Shown piece after piece: positions 45,338-58,873 of a DNA stretch of 64,000 nucleotides (positions within the stretch are counted from its first letter, which is position 1; each line of letters begins with the position of its first letter). Both the position numbers and the translations under genes were made by a program. Origin of the DNA: Drosophila miranda (taxonomy: Eukaryota; Arthropoda; Insecta; Diptera; Drosophilidae); contig NC_046676.1 of the NCBI RefSeq assembly GCF_003369915.1, positions 20,814,001-20,878,000 on the forward strand, written 5' to 3'. The notes beneath the pieces are model-generated. The model was given only the letters and a program-made list of their open reading frames with translations, was not told where the DNA came from and did no database searches.

Positions 45338-48300
45338 CTTATTTCGCTAAATCCTCTTTTTACGCAAAATGCAATAAAAGCAAGTATTAAGAATACACCA
45401 GTTAAATAGAAAATTGATTGATAAAGCGTATAAAATTATGTGGGCATGGCTAAATGTTCTATATAGCTGGTAATATTCGTCGGAATATCAAAAACGAGGA
45501 ATACGTAAAATAGAACTTGAACTCGTCAGTATATTTACGGTATATTTTTAAAATGAGACGGTATATTTTGGTATATTTCTAAGAGTCCGACCGTATATTT
45601 GATCGATAAGTTCACGGTAACACTGATAAGGTAAATAAATATTTCGTAAATAAATAAATTAATAGATCGCTAGATTTATCTAAATCTGGAGAGATTCAAC
45701 TCCCTGCTACTGCTGAAGTGAACGCCGGATTGTCCTCTCCACAGATTTGTGACAACGAATCCAGCGGCCAAACTGACCAATCAGTCAAACAAAAAACCAC
45801 GGAACATGTAAATAATGTTGAAAATGTTCGTAAAAATGTATACTTACCACCTCATTGTATACAGGGGCAAACACAGAACTGCGCAGCAAGATGCCATATT
45901 CATCGCATTTATGGAGAGACACCCAATGATAGCCATAAACTACCTCAAGGGTGATAAGCTGGCAGCTGAAGCCGCCTGGAAGCGGCTTTCAAAGGAGTTA
46001 AATAGCGTGGGTCCGCCTGTCAAAGAAGTTTGTGAGTGGAAAAAAATAAGTGCCGAGCAATTGCGCTATGTTCCGTCATCTCACTTGGCTCTTGATAGGT
46101 ATGGAAAGACTGAAAAAGCTGCATTCGTAAAAAGATTAACAATAACAGGCTGGAAGATTCAAATGCCTGCGGCAAAGGCTCGCTGTATCAGGATACACTC
46201 ACTGCTCTAGAGGATGCAGTGGCCGTGATCTGTGACTTGTATGATAAGCACGACGAGGTCACAGCCACAGATGACGGTAAGACAAAAATATCAAGCCGCA
46301 AAAAATGTATGTACTATTTCTTTTTTATGTAAAGATGATGAGGAAGAAGATGACTGCTTCAGCCGGATCAATGACAGACATATCGGCGTGAAATTGGAGC
46401 GCACTAGCACTTCGCAAACTCCATCTGCCAAAAAGCGCAAGCTGGTTCAAAATGATGTAAATGAATTAGAAATTGAACACGAGAGCACGGTGCCGATGCT
46501 AATGGACATTGCAAAGGAGCTGCAGGACATGAATAGACAAACTCGCTTGAACGCCCAGCGCACAGAAGCCAATACGGACGCGCTTTTGGCTCTAGGCACA
46601 CAGATCTCAGACCTAATGCAGCAACAGCTCAAGGAGCGCAAGCGTCTTAATGCTGTAATGGAGAAATTTGTTATGAAACGCCGATTGGCCAAACGATAAA
46701 ATAAACAATTTGTTTCCTTTGGCAAATATTTTGATACTCAACAGACACGCAGTTGGTTTTGGCGGGAACCTTTTGAATTGAATTTTCTTGTCAAAATTGT
46801 GTAGTGTACTGTTTTTTAGTTCCAATATCGTTTCTGGGTCTTCCGTTCAACGGTTTCCGGGTCAGAGGCTCACGAATACAATTATTGATGAGCATATGAA
46901 TGGGAAAATTATGCATTAATGACTATGAACTATACAATTTTTAAATAAGCTGCTTTTATAGTATTGCTAGTTAGGCTTGCGAAATGAAATAAAGTTCATA
47001 TATATACAGTTGCACATATTTAATTTAAGTGCGTAGTGTAGAGCTGAACTATAAACAATCCTTCGATTTGATCACACGATTGGCCCAGGACTTGTCCACC
47101 TTTTCTGCTGATGAACTGGCCTGGATTATCGAGCACTGTGTGGATGGCATGCGACAGGGAGACGCCAAGTGCGTTGGTTGGAAGGATTTGTTGCCAGATT
47201 CACTGGCTCTGCTTTCGGCAACTCCACGTTTTATACTAAATGGGGTGGGAACCGATGGAACCGAGTATAGAAACAATACAGTGAAAAGTATATGTACCAT
47301 GCGATGGCCGTCTTCAATCCTGACCCCCATTGCTGACATGTTCAAGTAAGTTGCGCCCATAGAATGCTACAAAATTCTACTAAAATTTCCGTCTTTTTAG
47401 GGCCATAAATCTCAGCAACGGAGAAATTTTTACCGTATTAAATAAATTCTCCGGGGCTCTGCAGGAGCTATCGCCAATGGAGCTACCAGCTCTGTGCTTC
47501 CAGCTCTTTTCCATGTGCCAAAATGCCTCACAACTGATTGTACCGCTGCTGGCATTGGAGAAGTATTTTCAACGCAATTACTATAAGCGCTTGTTCTCAG
47601 ACATGAGCAGCAACTCTACAGATTTCGACAGCATAGGTTCGCCTAATTATTTCAATAATTTACTGTGTGTCTCTTTCTATAATTTGTTAATTTTTACCAT
47701 CAGATCCATTTTCGGACAAAGAGCTGCGGGAGGCCGAAGAGACTATACTCCATCATTTGAATTACTGTACTATGTATAAACTAACTGAGAAACATCTGGC
47801 CGTAATGTTGAGGGTGAATATGGGCTCTCCTAAATTGAATGAATTCTAATGTTAGTTTGTATTGGCAGAACTTCTCGCATTTGCCCGATGTCATTCTCAC
47901 GCCATTCATGCTCAGCGCCATTATTTCGATGACAAGTGTGAATCGTGATCCAGAATCTGCGCGCATCTCTCGATCCATTTTGCTGCCATTCTTGCGAAAT
48001 GTCATAAAGAATAATGAAGAAGAGATAACTTTAGCAGACTACTCCGTTTGGTATCGTGATTCGTTACAGCGCAAACAAGTCGACTTGCAGCAGGTCTTAA
48101 CGGTGCTCATAGATCAGAACAAAGATGGAAAAGATGTGATAACACCAGGACTAGTCCACCTAGTATTTTTTCTGCTTAAATCGCACTCGCCCAAAATGCA
48201 TACTCTAGCAATTACTTTTTTAACAAAGTTCATTCGCAAACGTTTCATCTTTGGGCAAGGCATCATTAGACTCCTCTCTGAGTGGATGATTGTACATCAA

Positions 48301-48425
48301 GATCAAAACCAGTTTTCGGGTTGGTATTGGATTCCCCATAATAATTCTTTAATAACTATGTATTTTTTCTAGAATGTTTAACACTATTAAGTGTAGCTGG
48401 TACACCGTCTCAGAATGCACTAAAT
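45308..48425 (+). repeat. Array unit U6 (3118 bp)
   Basis: Short-allele unit: lacks about 196 bases spanning the Myb/SANT stop region. Otherwise collinear with U2. Confidence 0.95.
45815..46699 (+). pseudogene. Myb/SANT gene, U6 copy, inactivated by substitutions
   Basis: Exons would be 45815-46045, 46099-46276 and 46335-46699. The first donor GTAAGT reads ATAAGT (46,046), and the tryptophan codon in WKDWKS is TGA (46,111-46,113). Both are G-to-A changes, with further G-to-A changes close by. Reading through the unspliced intron gives only the first half of the domain. Short C-terminal allele. Confidence 0.75.
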
Positions 48426-48455
48426 GACCTATTTCGCTACTTGTTTTTTGTTTGA
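47029..48455 (+). pseudogene. FANCI: Headless FANCI fragment, U6 copy
   Basis: Exons 47029-47345, 47401-47636, 47704-47813, 47869-48319 and 48373-48455, all open. It survives intact although the Myb/SANT gene of the same unit is inactivated. Confidence 0.82.
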
Positions 48456-48932
48456 CTTATTTCGCTAAATCCTCTTTTTACGCAAAATGCAATAAAAGCA
48501 AGTATTAAGAATACACCAGTTAAATAGAAAATTGATTGATAAAGCGTATAAAATTATGTGGGCATGGCTAAATGTTCTATATAGCTGGTAATATTCGTCG
48601 GAATATCAAAAACGAGGAATACGTAAAATAGAACTTGAATTCGTCAGTATATTTACGGTATATTTTTAAAATGAGACGGTATATTTTGGTATATTTCTAA
48701 GAGTCCGACCGTATATTTGATCGATAAGTTCACGGTAACACTGATAAGGTAAATAAATATTTCGTAAATAAATAAATTAATAGATCGCTAGATTTATCTA
48801 AATCTGGAGAGATTCAACTCCCTGCTACTGCTGAAGTGAACGCCGGATTGTCCTCTCCACAGATTTGTGACAACGAATCCAGCGGCCAAACTGACCAATC
48901 AGTCAAACAAAAAACCACGGAACATGTAAATA

Positions 48933-49812
48933 ATGTTGAAAATGTTCGTAAAAATGTATACTTACCACCTCATTGTATACAGGGGCAAACACAGAACTGC
49001 GCAGCAAGATGCCATATTCATCGCATTTATGGAGAGACACCCAATGATAGCCAAAAACTACCTCAAGGGTGATAAGCTGGCAGCTGAAGCCGCCTGGAAG
49101 CGGCTTTCAAAGGAGTTAAATAGCGTGGGTCCGCCTGTCAAAGAAGTTTGTGAGTGGAAAAGAGTAAGTGCCGAGCAATTGCGCTATGTTCCGTCATCTT
49201 ACTTGGCTCTTGATAGGTATGGAAAGACTGGAAAAGCTGCATTCGTAAAAAGATTAACAATAACAGGCTGGAAGATTCAAATGCCTGCGGCAAAGGCTCG
49301 CTGTATCAGGATACACTCACTGCTCTAGAGGATGCAGTGGCCGTGATCTGTGACTTGTATGATAAGCACGACGAGGTCACAGCCACAGATGACGGTAAGA
49401 CAAAAATATCAAGCCGCAAAAAATGTATACTATTTCTTTTTTATGTAAAGATGATGAGGAAGAAGATGACTGCTTCAGCCGGATCAATGACAGACATATC
49501 GGCGTGAAATTGGAGCGCACTAGCACTTCGCAAACTCCATCTGCCAAAAAGCGCAAGCTGGTTCAAAATGATGTAAATGAATTAGAAATTGAACACGAGA
49601 GCACGGTGCCGATGCTAATGGACATTGCAAAGGAGCTGCAGGACATGAATAGACAAACTCGCTTGAACGCCCAGCGCACAGAAGCCAATACGGACGCGCT
49701 TTTGGCTCTAGGCACACAGATCTCAGACCTAATGCAGCAACAGCTCAAGGAGCGCAAGCGTCTTAATGCTGTAATGGAGAAATTTGTTCACAAAATGGAA
49801 ACAACCGACTAA
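48933..49812 (+). CDS. Myb/SANT protein, U7 copy
   Basis: Exons 48933-49163, 49217-49394 and 49451-49812; 256 residues, intact, long allele. Intron 2 is four bases shorter (a TGTA unit lost). It shares the lysine in MIAKNYLKG with U1; most other copies have isoleucine there. Confidence 0.75.
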
Positions 49813-49826
49813 CTAGTTCCACTATT

Positions 49827-50853
49827 TATACCCGATACTCAAAATGAGTATTGGGGTATATTAGATTTGTGGTAAAAGTGGATGTGTGTAACGTCCAGAA
49901 GGAATCGTTTCCGACCCCATAAAGTATATATATTCTTGATCAGCATCAATAGCCGAGTCGATTGAGCCATGTCTGTCTGTCCGTCTGTCCGTCCCCTTCA
50001 GCGCCTAGTGCTCAAAGACTATAAGAGCTAGAGCAACGATGTTTTGGATCCAGACTTCTGTGATATGTCACTGCTACAAAAATATTTCAAAACTTCGCCC
50101 CGCCCAATTCCGCCCCCACAAAGGACGAAAATCTGTTGCATCCACAATATTGCAGATTCGAGAAAACTAAAAACGCAGAATCATAGATAATGACCATATC
50201 TATCAGATTGCTGAGTCTGGATCAGATCGGATCATTTTTATACCCAAAAGGAACAAATCAATTTGCACTGGCTACGCAGCACCCGACGTCACGCTCAGAC
50301 TGATTTTCTGTCTCTCTCGCACGCACTCTTTGTCGTGTCGTTTAATATTAGCGGAATCAAGAAAACAAATTCATTCTTTCTCGCTCTGTTTCATGTACGA
50401 AAATCTGGGGCATCCACAAATCTCAGAGACTATTAAGGCTAGAGTAACCAAATTTGGTATCCGCACTTCTGTTAGATCTCACTATAAAACGTATATCTCA
50501 GAATTTCGCCCCACCCCCTTCCGCCCCCACAAAGGACGAAAATCTGTTGCATCCACAATATTGCAGATTCGAGAAAACTAAAAACGCAGAATCATAGATA
50601 ATGACAATATCTATCAGATTGCTGAATCTGGATCAGATCGGATCATTTTTATACCCAAAAGGAACAAATCAATTTGCACTGGCTACGCAGCACCCGACGT
50701 CACGCTCAGACTGATTTTCTGTCTCTCTCGCACGCACTCTTTGTCGTGTCGTTTAATATTAGCGGCGTCTGCCGGAGGAGAGCCATACTGACTAAGTATC
50801 GGGTATAACTGTAGAGTTGCGGTGTCCGCAGCAACTCACAACGTTCCCCCTCG
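49827..50853 (+). mobile_element. DINE-1/INE-1-type Helitron, U7 copy (about 1.03 kb)
   Basis: Same ends and insertion point as the U5 and U8 elements but with one central repeat block. The internal part from about 50,100 jumps past roughly 900 bases present in U5, a loss between similar GCCC(C)ACAAAGGACG motifs that recur in the element. Confidence 0.75.
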
Positions 50854-51375
50854 TTTTATTATGGTTTTCTAAAGAAAATATTGAAAGTGTCCCTCAAGAC
50901 CAAATGTTTGACCAGGAAAGCAAGATCTGTCCACTTTTTCAAACATTTAAGATTATTATAGTTAATGTAAACTAGGCGCATAATGGGGGAACCATGGGCA
51001 TTTTTGAGAGATGTGAAACGCCGATTGGCCAAACGATAAAATAAACAATTTGTTTCCTTTGGCAAATATTTTGATACTCAACAGACACGCAGTTGGTTTT
51101 GGCGGGAACCTTTTGAATTAAATTTTCTTGTCAAAATTGTGTAGTGTACTGTTTTTTAGTTCCAATATCGTTTCTGGGTCTTCCGTTCAACGGTTTCCGG
51201 GTCAGAGGCTCACGAATACAATTATTGATGAGCATATGAATGGGAAAATTATGCATTAATGACTATGAACTATACAATTTTTAAATAAGCTGCTTTTATA
51301 GTATTGCTAGTTAGGCTTGCGAAATGAAATAAAGTTCATATATATACATATATATATTGCACATATTTAATTTAA

Positions 51376-52802
51376 GTGCGTAGTGTAGAGCTGAACTATA
51401 AACAATCCTTCGATTTGATCACACGATTGGCCCAGGACTTGTCCACCTTTTCTGCTGATGAACTGGCCTGGATTATCGAGCACTGTGTGGATGGCATGCG
51501 ACAGGGAGACGCCAAGTGCGTTGGTTGGAAGGATTTGTTGCCAGATTCACTGGCTCTGCTTTCGGCAACTCCACGTTTTATACTAAATGGGGTGGGAACC
51601 GATGGAACCGAGTATAGAAACAATACAGTGAAAAGTATATGTACCATGCGATGGCCGCCTTCAATCCTGACCCCCATTGCTGACATGTTCAAGTAAGTTG
51701 CGCCCATAGAATGCTACAAAATTCTACTAAAATTTCCGTCTTTTTAGGGCCATAAATCTCAGCAACGGAGAAATTTTTACCGTATTAAATAAATTCTCCG
51801 GGGCTCTGCAGGAGCTATCGCCAATGGAGCTACCAGCTCTGTGCTTCCAGCTCTTTTCCATGTGCCAAAATGCCTCACAACTGATTGTACCGCTGCTGGC
51901 ATTGGAGAAGTATTTTCAACGCAATTACTATAAGCGCTTGTTCTCAGACATGAGCAGCAACTCTACAGATTTCGACAGCATAGGTTCGCCTAATTATTTC
52001 AATAATTTACTGTGTGTCTCTTTCTATAATTTGTTAATTTTTACCATCAGATCCATTTTCGGACAAAGAGCTGCGGGAGGCCGAAGAGACTATACTCCAT
52101 CATTTGAATTACTGTACTATGTATAAACTAACTGAGAAACATCTGGCCGTAATGTTGAGGGTGAATATGGGCTCTCCTAAATTGAATGAATTCTAATGTT
52201 AGTTTGTATTGGCAGAACTTCTCGCATTTGCCCGATGTCATTCTCACGCCATTCATGCTCAGCGCCATTATTTCGATGACAAGTGTGAATCGTGATCCAG
52301 AATCTGCGCGCATCTCTCGATCCATTTTGCTGCCATTCTTGCGAAATGTCATATAGAATAATGAAGAAGAGATAACTTTGGCAGACTACTCCGTTTGGTA
52401 TCGTGATTCGTTACAGCGCAAACAAGTCGACTTGCAGCAGGTCTTAACGGTGCTCATAGATCAGAACAAAGATGGAAAAGATGTGATAACACCAGGACTA
52501 GTCCACCTAGTATTTTTTCTGCTTAAATCGCACTCGCCCAAAATGCATACTCTAGCAATTACTTTTTTAACAAAGTTCATTCGCAAACGTTTCATCTTTG
52601 GGCAAGGCATCATTAGACTCCTCTCTGAGTGGATGATTGTACATCAAGATCAAAACCAGTTTTCGGGTTGGTATTGGATTCCCCATAATAATTCTTTAAT
52701 AACTATGTATTTTTTCTAGAATGTTTAACACTATTAAGTGTAGCTGGTACACCGTCTCAGAATGCACTAAATGACCTATTTCGCTACTTGTTTTTTGTTT
52801 GA
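51376..52802 (+). pseudogene. FANCI: FANCI fragment, U7 copy, with a nonsense change
   Basis: Exons 51376-51692, 51748-51983, 52051-52160, 52216-52666 and 52720-52802. A lysine codon in exon 6 (after FLRNVI) is TAG at 52,354-52,356, so even a translated fragment would end there. Splice sites are unchanged. Confidence 0.82.
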
Positions 52803-53278
52803 CTTATTTCGCTAAATCCTCTTTTTACGCAAAATGCAATAAAAGCCAGTATTAAGAATACACCAGTTAAATAGAAAATTGATTGATAAAGCGTATAAAA
52901 TTATGTGGGCATGGCTAAATGTTCTATATAGCTGGTTATATTCGTCGGAATATCAAAAACGAGGAATACGTAAAATAGAACTTGAACTCGTCAGTATATT
53001 TACGGTATATTTTTAAAATGAGACGGTATATTTTGGTATATTTCTAATGTCCGACCGTATATTTGATCGATAAGTTCACGGTAACACTGATAAGGTAAAT
53101 AAATATTTCGTAAATAAATAAATTAATAGATCGCTAGATTTATCTAAATCTGGAGAGATTCAACTCCCTGCTACTGCTGAAGTGAACGCCGGATTGTCCT
53201 CTCCACAGATTTGTGACAACGAATCCAGCGGCCAAACTGACCAATCAGTCAAACAAAAAACCACGGAACATGTAAATA

Positions 53279-53632
53279 ATGTTGAAAATGTTCGTAAAAA
53301 TGTATACTTACCACCTCATTGTATACAGGGGCAAACACAGAACTGCGCAGCAAGATGCCATATTCATCGCATTTATGGAGAGACACCCAATGATAGCCAT
53401 AAACTACCTCAAGGGTGATAAGCTGGTGCCGATGCTAATGGACATTGCAAAGGAGCTGCAGGACATGAATAGACAAACTCGCTTGAACGCCCAGCGCACA
53501 GAAGCCAATACGGACGCGCTTTTGGCTCTAGGCACACAGATCTCAGACCTAATGCAGCAACAGCTCAAGGAGCGCAAGCGTCTTAATGCTGTAATGGAGA
53601 AATTTGTTCACAAAATGGAAACAACCGACTAA
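53279..53632 (+). pseudogene. Myb/SANT gene, U8 copy, internally deleted but in frame
   Basis: A deletion of about 526 bases joins the codons for GDKL (exon 1) directly to VPMLMDIAKELQD (exon 3), with a two-base overlap at the junction (about 53,426). Both introns, all of exon 2 and most of the DNA-binding domain are gone. The remaining frame is open for 117 residues without splicing: the first helix of the domain plus the C-terminal coiled coil. Confidence 0.7.
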
Positions 53633-53646
53633 CTAGTTCCACTATT

Positions 53647-55450
53647 TATACCCGATACTCAAAATGAGTATTGGGGTATATTAGATTTGTGGTAAAAGTG
53701 GATGTGTGTAACGTCCAGAAGGAATCGTTTCCGACCCCATAAAGTATATATATTCTTGATCAGCATCAATAGCCGAGTCGATTGAGCCATGTCTGTCTGT
53801 CCGTCTGTCCGTCCCCTTCAGCGCCTAGTGCTCAAAGACTATAAGAGCTAGAGCAACGATGTTTTGGATCCAGACTTCTGTGATATGTCACTGCTACAAA
53901 AATATTTCAAAACTTCGCCCCGCCCACTTCCGCCCCCACAAAGGACGAAAATCTGTGGCATCCACATTTTTAAAGATACGATAAAGCCAAAAACGCAGAA
54001 TCGTAAAGGATGACTATATGTTCTAGAGTGTAAAATCTCAACCAGATCGTATAATTATTATAGCCAGAATCAAGAAAACAATTTCATTCTTTCTCGCTCT
54101 GTCTCTCTCTAACACACAGGTTTCATGGTCGGTTTTGCCAATTGCAAAATATGAGTTCAAGGATCTCAGAACCTATAAGAGCCAGAGCAACCAAATTTGG
54201 TATCCACACTCCTGTGATATCGGACCTTGACCGTTTCGTGTCCAAATTTCGCCACACCCCCTTCCGCCCCCGCAAAGGACGAAAATCTGGGGCATCCACA
54301 AATCTCAGAGACTATTAAAGCTAGAGTAACCAAATTTGGTATCCGCACTTCTGTTAGATCTCACTATAAAACGTATATCTCAGAATTTCGCCCCACCCCC
54401 TTCCGCCCCCACAAAGGACGAAAATCTGTGGCATCCACATTTTTAAAGATACGATAAAACCAAAAGCGCAGAATCGTAGAGGATGACTATATGCTCTAGA
54501 GTGTAAAATCTCAACCAGATCGTATAATTATTATAGCCAGAATCAAGAAAACAATTTCATTCTTTCTCGCTCTGTTTCATGTACGAAAATCTGGGGCATC
54601 CACAAATCTCAGAGACTATTAAGGCTAGAGTAACCAAATTTGGTATCCGCACTTCTGTTAGATCTCACTATAAAACGTATATCTCAGAATTTCGCCCCAC
54701 CCCTTTCCGCCCCCACAAAGGACGAAAATCTGTTGCATCCACAATATTGCAGATTCGAGAAAACTAAAAACGCAGAATCATAGATAATGACCATATCTAT
54801 CAGATTGCTGAGTCTGGATCAGATCGGATCATTTTTATACCCAAAAGGAACAAATCAATTTGCACTGGCTACGCAGCGCCCGACGTCACGCTCAGACTGA
54901 TTTTCTGTCTCTCTCGCACGCACTCTTTGTCGTGTCGTTTAATATTAGCGGAATCAAGAAAACAAATTCATTCTTTCTCGCTCTGTTTCATGTACGAAAA
55001 TCTGGGGCATCCACAAATCTCAGAGACTATTAAGGCTAGAGTAACCAAATTTGGTATCCGCACTTCTGTTAGATCTCACTATAAAACGTATATCTCAGAA
55101 TTTCGCCCCACCCCTTTCCGCCCCCACAAAGGACGAAAATCTGTTGCATCCACAATATTGCAGATTCGAGAAAACTAAAAACGCAGAATCATAGATAATG
55201 ACCATATCTATCAGATTGCTGAGTCTGGATCAGATCGGATCATTTTTATACCCAAAAGGAACAAATCAATTTGCACTGGCTACGCAGCGCCCGACGTCAC
55301 GCTCAGACTGATTTTCTGTCTCTCTCGCACGCACTCTTTGTCGTGTCGTTTAATATTAGCGGCGTCTGCCGGAGGAGAGCCATACTGACTAAGTATCGGG
55401 TATAACTGTAGAGTTGCGGTGTCCGCAGCAACTCACAACGTTCCCCCTCG
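53647..55450 (+). mobile_element. DINE-1/INE-1-type Helitron, U8 copy (about 1.8 kb)
   Basis: Nearly identical to the U5 element over its left two thirds and with the same central repeats, but without U5's last block duplication of about 170 bases. Confidence 0.75.
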
Positions 55451-55965
55451 TTTTATTATGGTTTTTTAAAGAAAATATTGAAAGTGTCCCTCAAGACCAA
55501 ATGTTTGACCAGGAAAGCAAGATCTGTCCACTTTTTCAAACATTTAAGATTATTATAGTTAATGTAAACTAGGCGCATAATGGGGGAACCATGGGCATTT
55601 TTGAGAGATGTGAAACGCCGATTGGCCAAACGATAAAATAAACAATTTGTTTCCTTTGGCAAATATTTTGATACTCAACAGACACGCAGTTGGTTTTGGC
55701 GGGAACCTTTTGAATTGAATTTTCTTGTCAAAATTGTGTAGTGTACTGTTTTTTAGTTCCAATATCGTTTCTGGGTCTTCCGTTCAACGGTTTCCGGGTC
55801 AGAGGCTCACGAATACAATTATTGATGAGCATATGAATGGGAAAATTATGCATTAATGACTATGAACTATACAATTTTTAAATAAGCTGCTTTTATAGTA
55901 TTGCTAGTTAGGCTTGCGAAATGAAATAAAGTTCATATATATACAGTTGCACATATTTAATTTAA

Positions 55966-57392
55966 GTGCGTAGTGTAGAGCTGAACTATAAACAATCCTT
56001 CGATTTGATCACACGATTGGCCCAGGACTTGTCCACCTTTTCTGCTGATGAACTGGCCTGGATTATCGAGCACTGTGTGGATGGCATGCGACAGGGAGAC
56101 GCCAAGTGCGTTGGTTGGAAGGATTTGTTGCCAGATTCACTGGCTCTGCTTTCGGCAACTCCACGTTTTATACTAAATGGGGTGGGAACCGATGGAACCG
56201 AGTATAGAAACAATACAGTGAAAAGTATATGTACCATGCGATGGCCGTCTTCAATCCTGACCCCCATTGCTGACATGTTCAAGTAAGTTGCGCCCATAGA
56301 ATGCTACAAAATTCTACTAAAATTTCCGTCTTTTTAGGGCCATAAATCTCAGCAACGGAGAAATTTTTACCGTATTAAATAAATTCTCCGGGGCTCTGCA
56401 GGAGCTATCGCCAATGGAGCTACCAGCTCTGTGCTTCCAGCTCTTTTCCATGTGCCAAAATGCCTCACAACTGATTGTACCGCTGCTGGCATTGGAGAAG
56501 TATTTTCAACGCAATTACTATAAGCGCTTGTTCTCAGACATGAGCAGCAACTCTACAGATTTCGACAGCATAGGTTCGCCTAATTATTTCAATAATTTAC
56601 TGTGTGTCTCTTTCTATAATTTGTTAATTTTTACCATCAGATCCATTTTCGGACAAAGAGCTGCGGGAGGCCGAAGAGACTATACTCCATCATTTGAATT
56701 ACTGTACTATGTATAAACTAACTGAGAAACATCTGGCCGTAATGTTGAGGGTGAATATGGGCTCTCCTAAATTGAATGAATTCTAATGTTAGTTTGTATT
56801 GGCAGAACTTCTCGCATTTGCCCGATGTCATTCTCACGCCATTCATGCTCAGCGCCATTATTTCGATGACAAGTGTGAATCGTGATCCAGAATCTGCGCG
56901 CATCTCTCGATCCATTTTGCTGCCATTCTTGCGAAATGTCATAAAGAATAATGAAGAAGAGATAACTTTAGCAGACTACTCCGTTTGGTATCGTGATTCG
57001 TTACAGCGCAAACAAGTCGACTTGCAGCAGGTCTTAACGGTGCTCATAGATCAGAACAAAGATGGAAAAGATGTGATAACACCAGGACTAGTCCACCTAG
57101 TATTTTTTCTGCTTAAATCGCACTCGCCCAAAATGCATACTCTAGCAATTACTTTTTTAACAAAGTTCATTCGCAAACGTTTCATCTTTGGGCAAGGCAT
57201 CATTAGACTCCTCTCTGAGTGGATGATTGTACATCAAGATCAAAACCAGTTTTCGGGTTGGTATTGGATTCCCCATAATAATTCTTTAATAACTATGTAT
57301 TTTTTCTAGAATGTTTAACACTATTAAGTGTAGCTGGTACACCGTCTCAGAATGCACTAAATGACCTATTTCGCTACTTGTTTTTTGTTTGA
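55966..57392 (+). pseudogene. FANCI: Headless FANCI fragment, U8 copy
   Basis: Exons 55966-56282, 56338-56573, 56641-56750, 56806-57256 and 57310-57392, all open and in phase. The TATATACAG upstream variant is of the U2/U3/U6 type, unlike the other DINE-1-bearing units. Confidence 0.82.
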
Positions 57393-57869
57393 CTTATTTC
57401 GCTAAATCCTCTTTTTACGCAAAATGCAATAAAAGCAAGTATTAAGAATACACCAGTTAAATAGAAAATTGATTGATAAAGCGTATAAAATTATGTGGGC
57501 ATGGCTAAATGTTCTATATAGCTGGTAATATTCGTCGGAATATCAAAAACGAGGAATACGTAAAATAGAACTTGAATTCGTCAGTATATTTACGGTATAT
57601 TTTTAAAATGAGACGGTATATTTTGGTATATTTCTAAGAGTCCGACCGTATATTTGATCGATAAGTTCACGGTAACACTGATAAGGTAAATAAATATTTC
57701 GTAAATAAATAAATTAATAGATCGCTAGATTTATCTAAATCTGGAGAGATTCAACTCCCTGCTACTGCTGAAGTGAACGCCGGATTGTCCTCTCCACAGA
57801 TTTGTGACAACGAATCCAGCGGCCAAACTGACCAATCAGTCAAACAAAAAACCACGGAACATGTAAATA

Positions 57870-58754
57870 ATGTTGAAAATGTTCGTAAAAATGTATACTT
57901 ACCACCTCATTGTATACAGGGGCAAACACAGAACTGCGCAGCAAGATGCCATATTCATCGCATTTATGGAGAGACACCCAATGATAGCCATAAACTACCT
58001 CAAGGGTGATAAGCTGGCAGCTGAAGCCGCCTGGAAGCGGCTTTCAAAGGAGTTAAATAGCGTGGGTCCGCCTGTCAAAGAAGTTTGTGAGTGGAAAAGA
58101 GTAAGTGCCGAGCAATTGCGCTATGTTCCGTCATCTCACTTGGCTCTTGATAGGTATGGAAAGACTGGAAAAGCTGCATTCGTAAAAAGATTAACTATAA
58201 CAGGCTGGAAGATTCAAATGCCTGCGGCAAAGGCTCGCTGTATCAGGATACACTCACTGCTCTAGAGGATGCAGTGGCCGTGATCTGTGACTTGTATGAT
58301 AAGCACGACGAGGTCACAGCCACAGATGACGGTAAGACAAAAATATCAAGCCGCAAAAAATGTATGTACTATTTCTTTTTTATGTAAAGATGATGAGGAA
58401 GAAGATGACTGCTTCAGCCGGATCAATGACAGACATATCGGCGTGAAATTGGAGCGCACTAGCACTTCGCAAACTCCATCTGCCAAAAAGCGCAAGCTGG
58501 TTCAAAATGATGTAAATGAATTAGAAATTGAACACGAGAGCACGGTGCCGATTCTAATGGACATTGCAAAGGAGCTGCAGGACATGAATAGACAAACTCG
58601 CTTGAACGCCCAGCGCACAGAAGCCAATACGGACGCGCTTTTGGCTCTAGGCACACAGATCTCAGACCTAATGCAGCAACAGCTCAAGGAGCGCAAGCGT
58701 CTTAATGCTGTAATGGAGAAATTTGTTATGAAACGCCGATTGGCCAAACGATAA
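57870..58754 (+). CDS. Myb/SANT protein, U9 copy
   Basis: Exons 57870-58100, 58154-58331 and 58390-58754; 257 residues, intact, short allele with the MKRRLAKR tail. Apart from the U1 copy, this is the only intact gene with the basic tail. Confidence 0.75.
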
Positions 58755-58873
58755 AATAAACAATTTGTTTCCTTTGGCAAATATTTTGATACTCAACAGA
58801 CACGCAGTTGGTTTTGGCGGGAACCTTTTGAATTGAATTTTCTTGTCAAAATTGTGTAGTGTACTGTTTTTTA

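Larger units (their letters stand above)
48426..52772 (+). repeat. Array unit U7 (4347 bp)
   Basis: Long-allele unit with a shortened DINE-1 element (about 1.03 kb) at the same site as in U5 and U8. Confidence 0.93.
52773..57362 (+). repeat. Array unit U8 (4590 bp)
   Basis: Carries a DINE-1 element of about 1.8 kb and a deletion of about 526 bp inside the Myb/SANT gene. Confidence 0.93.
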
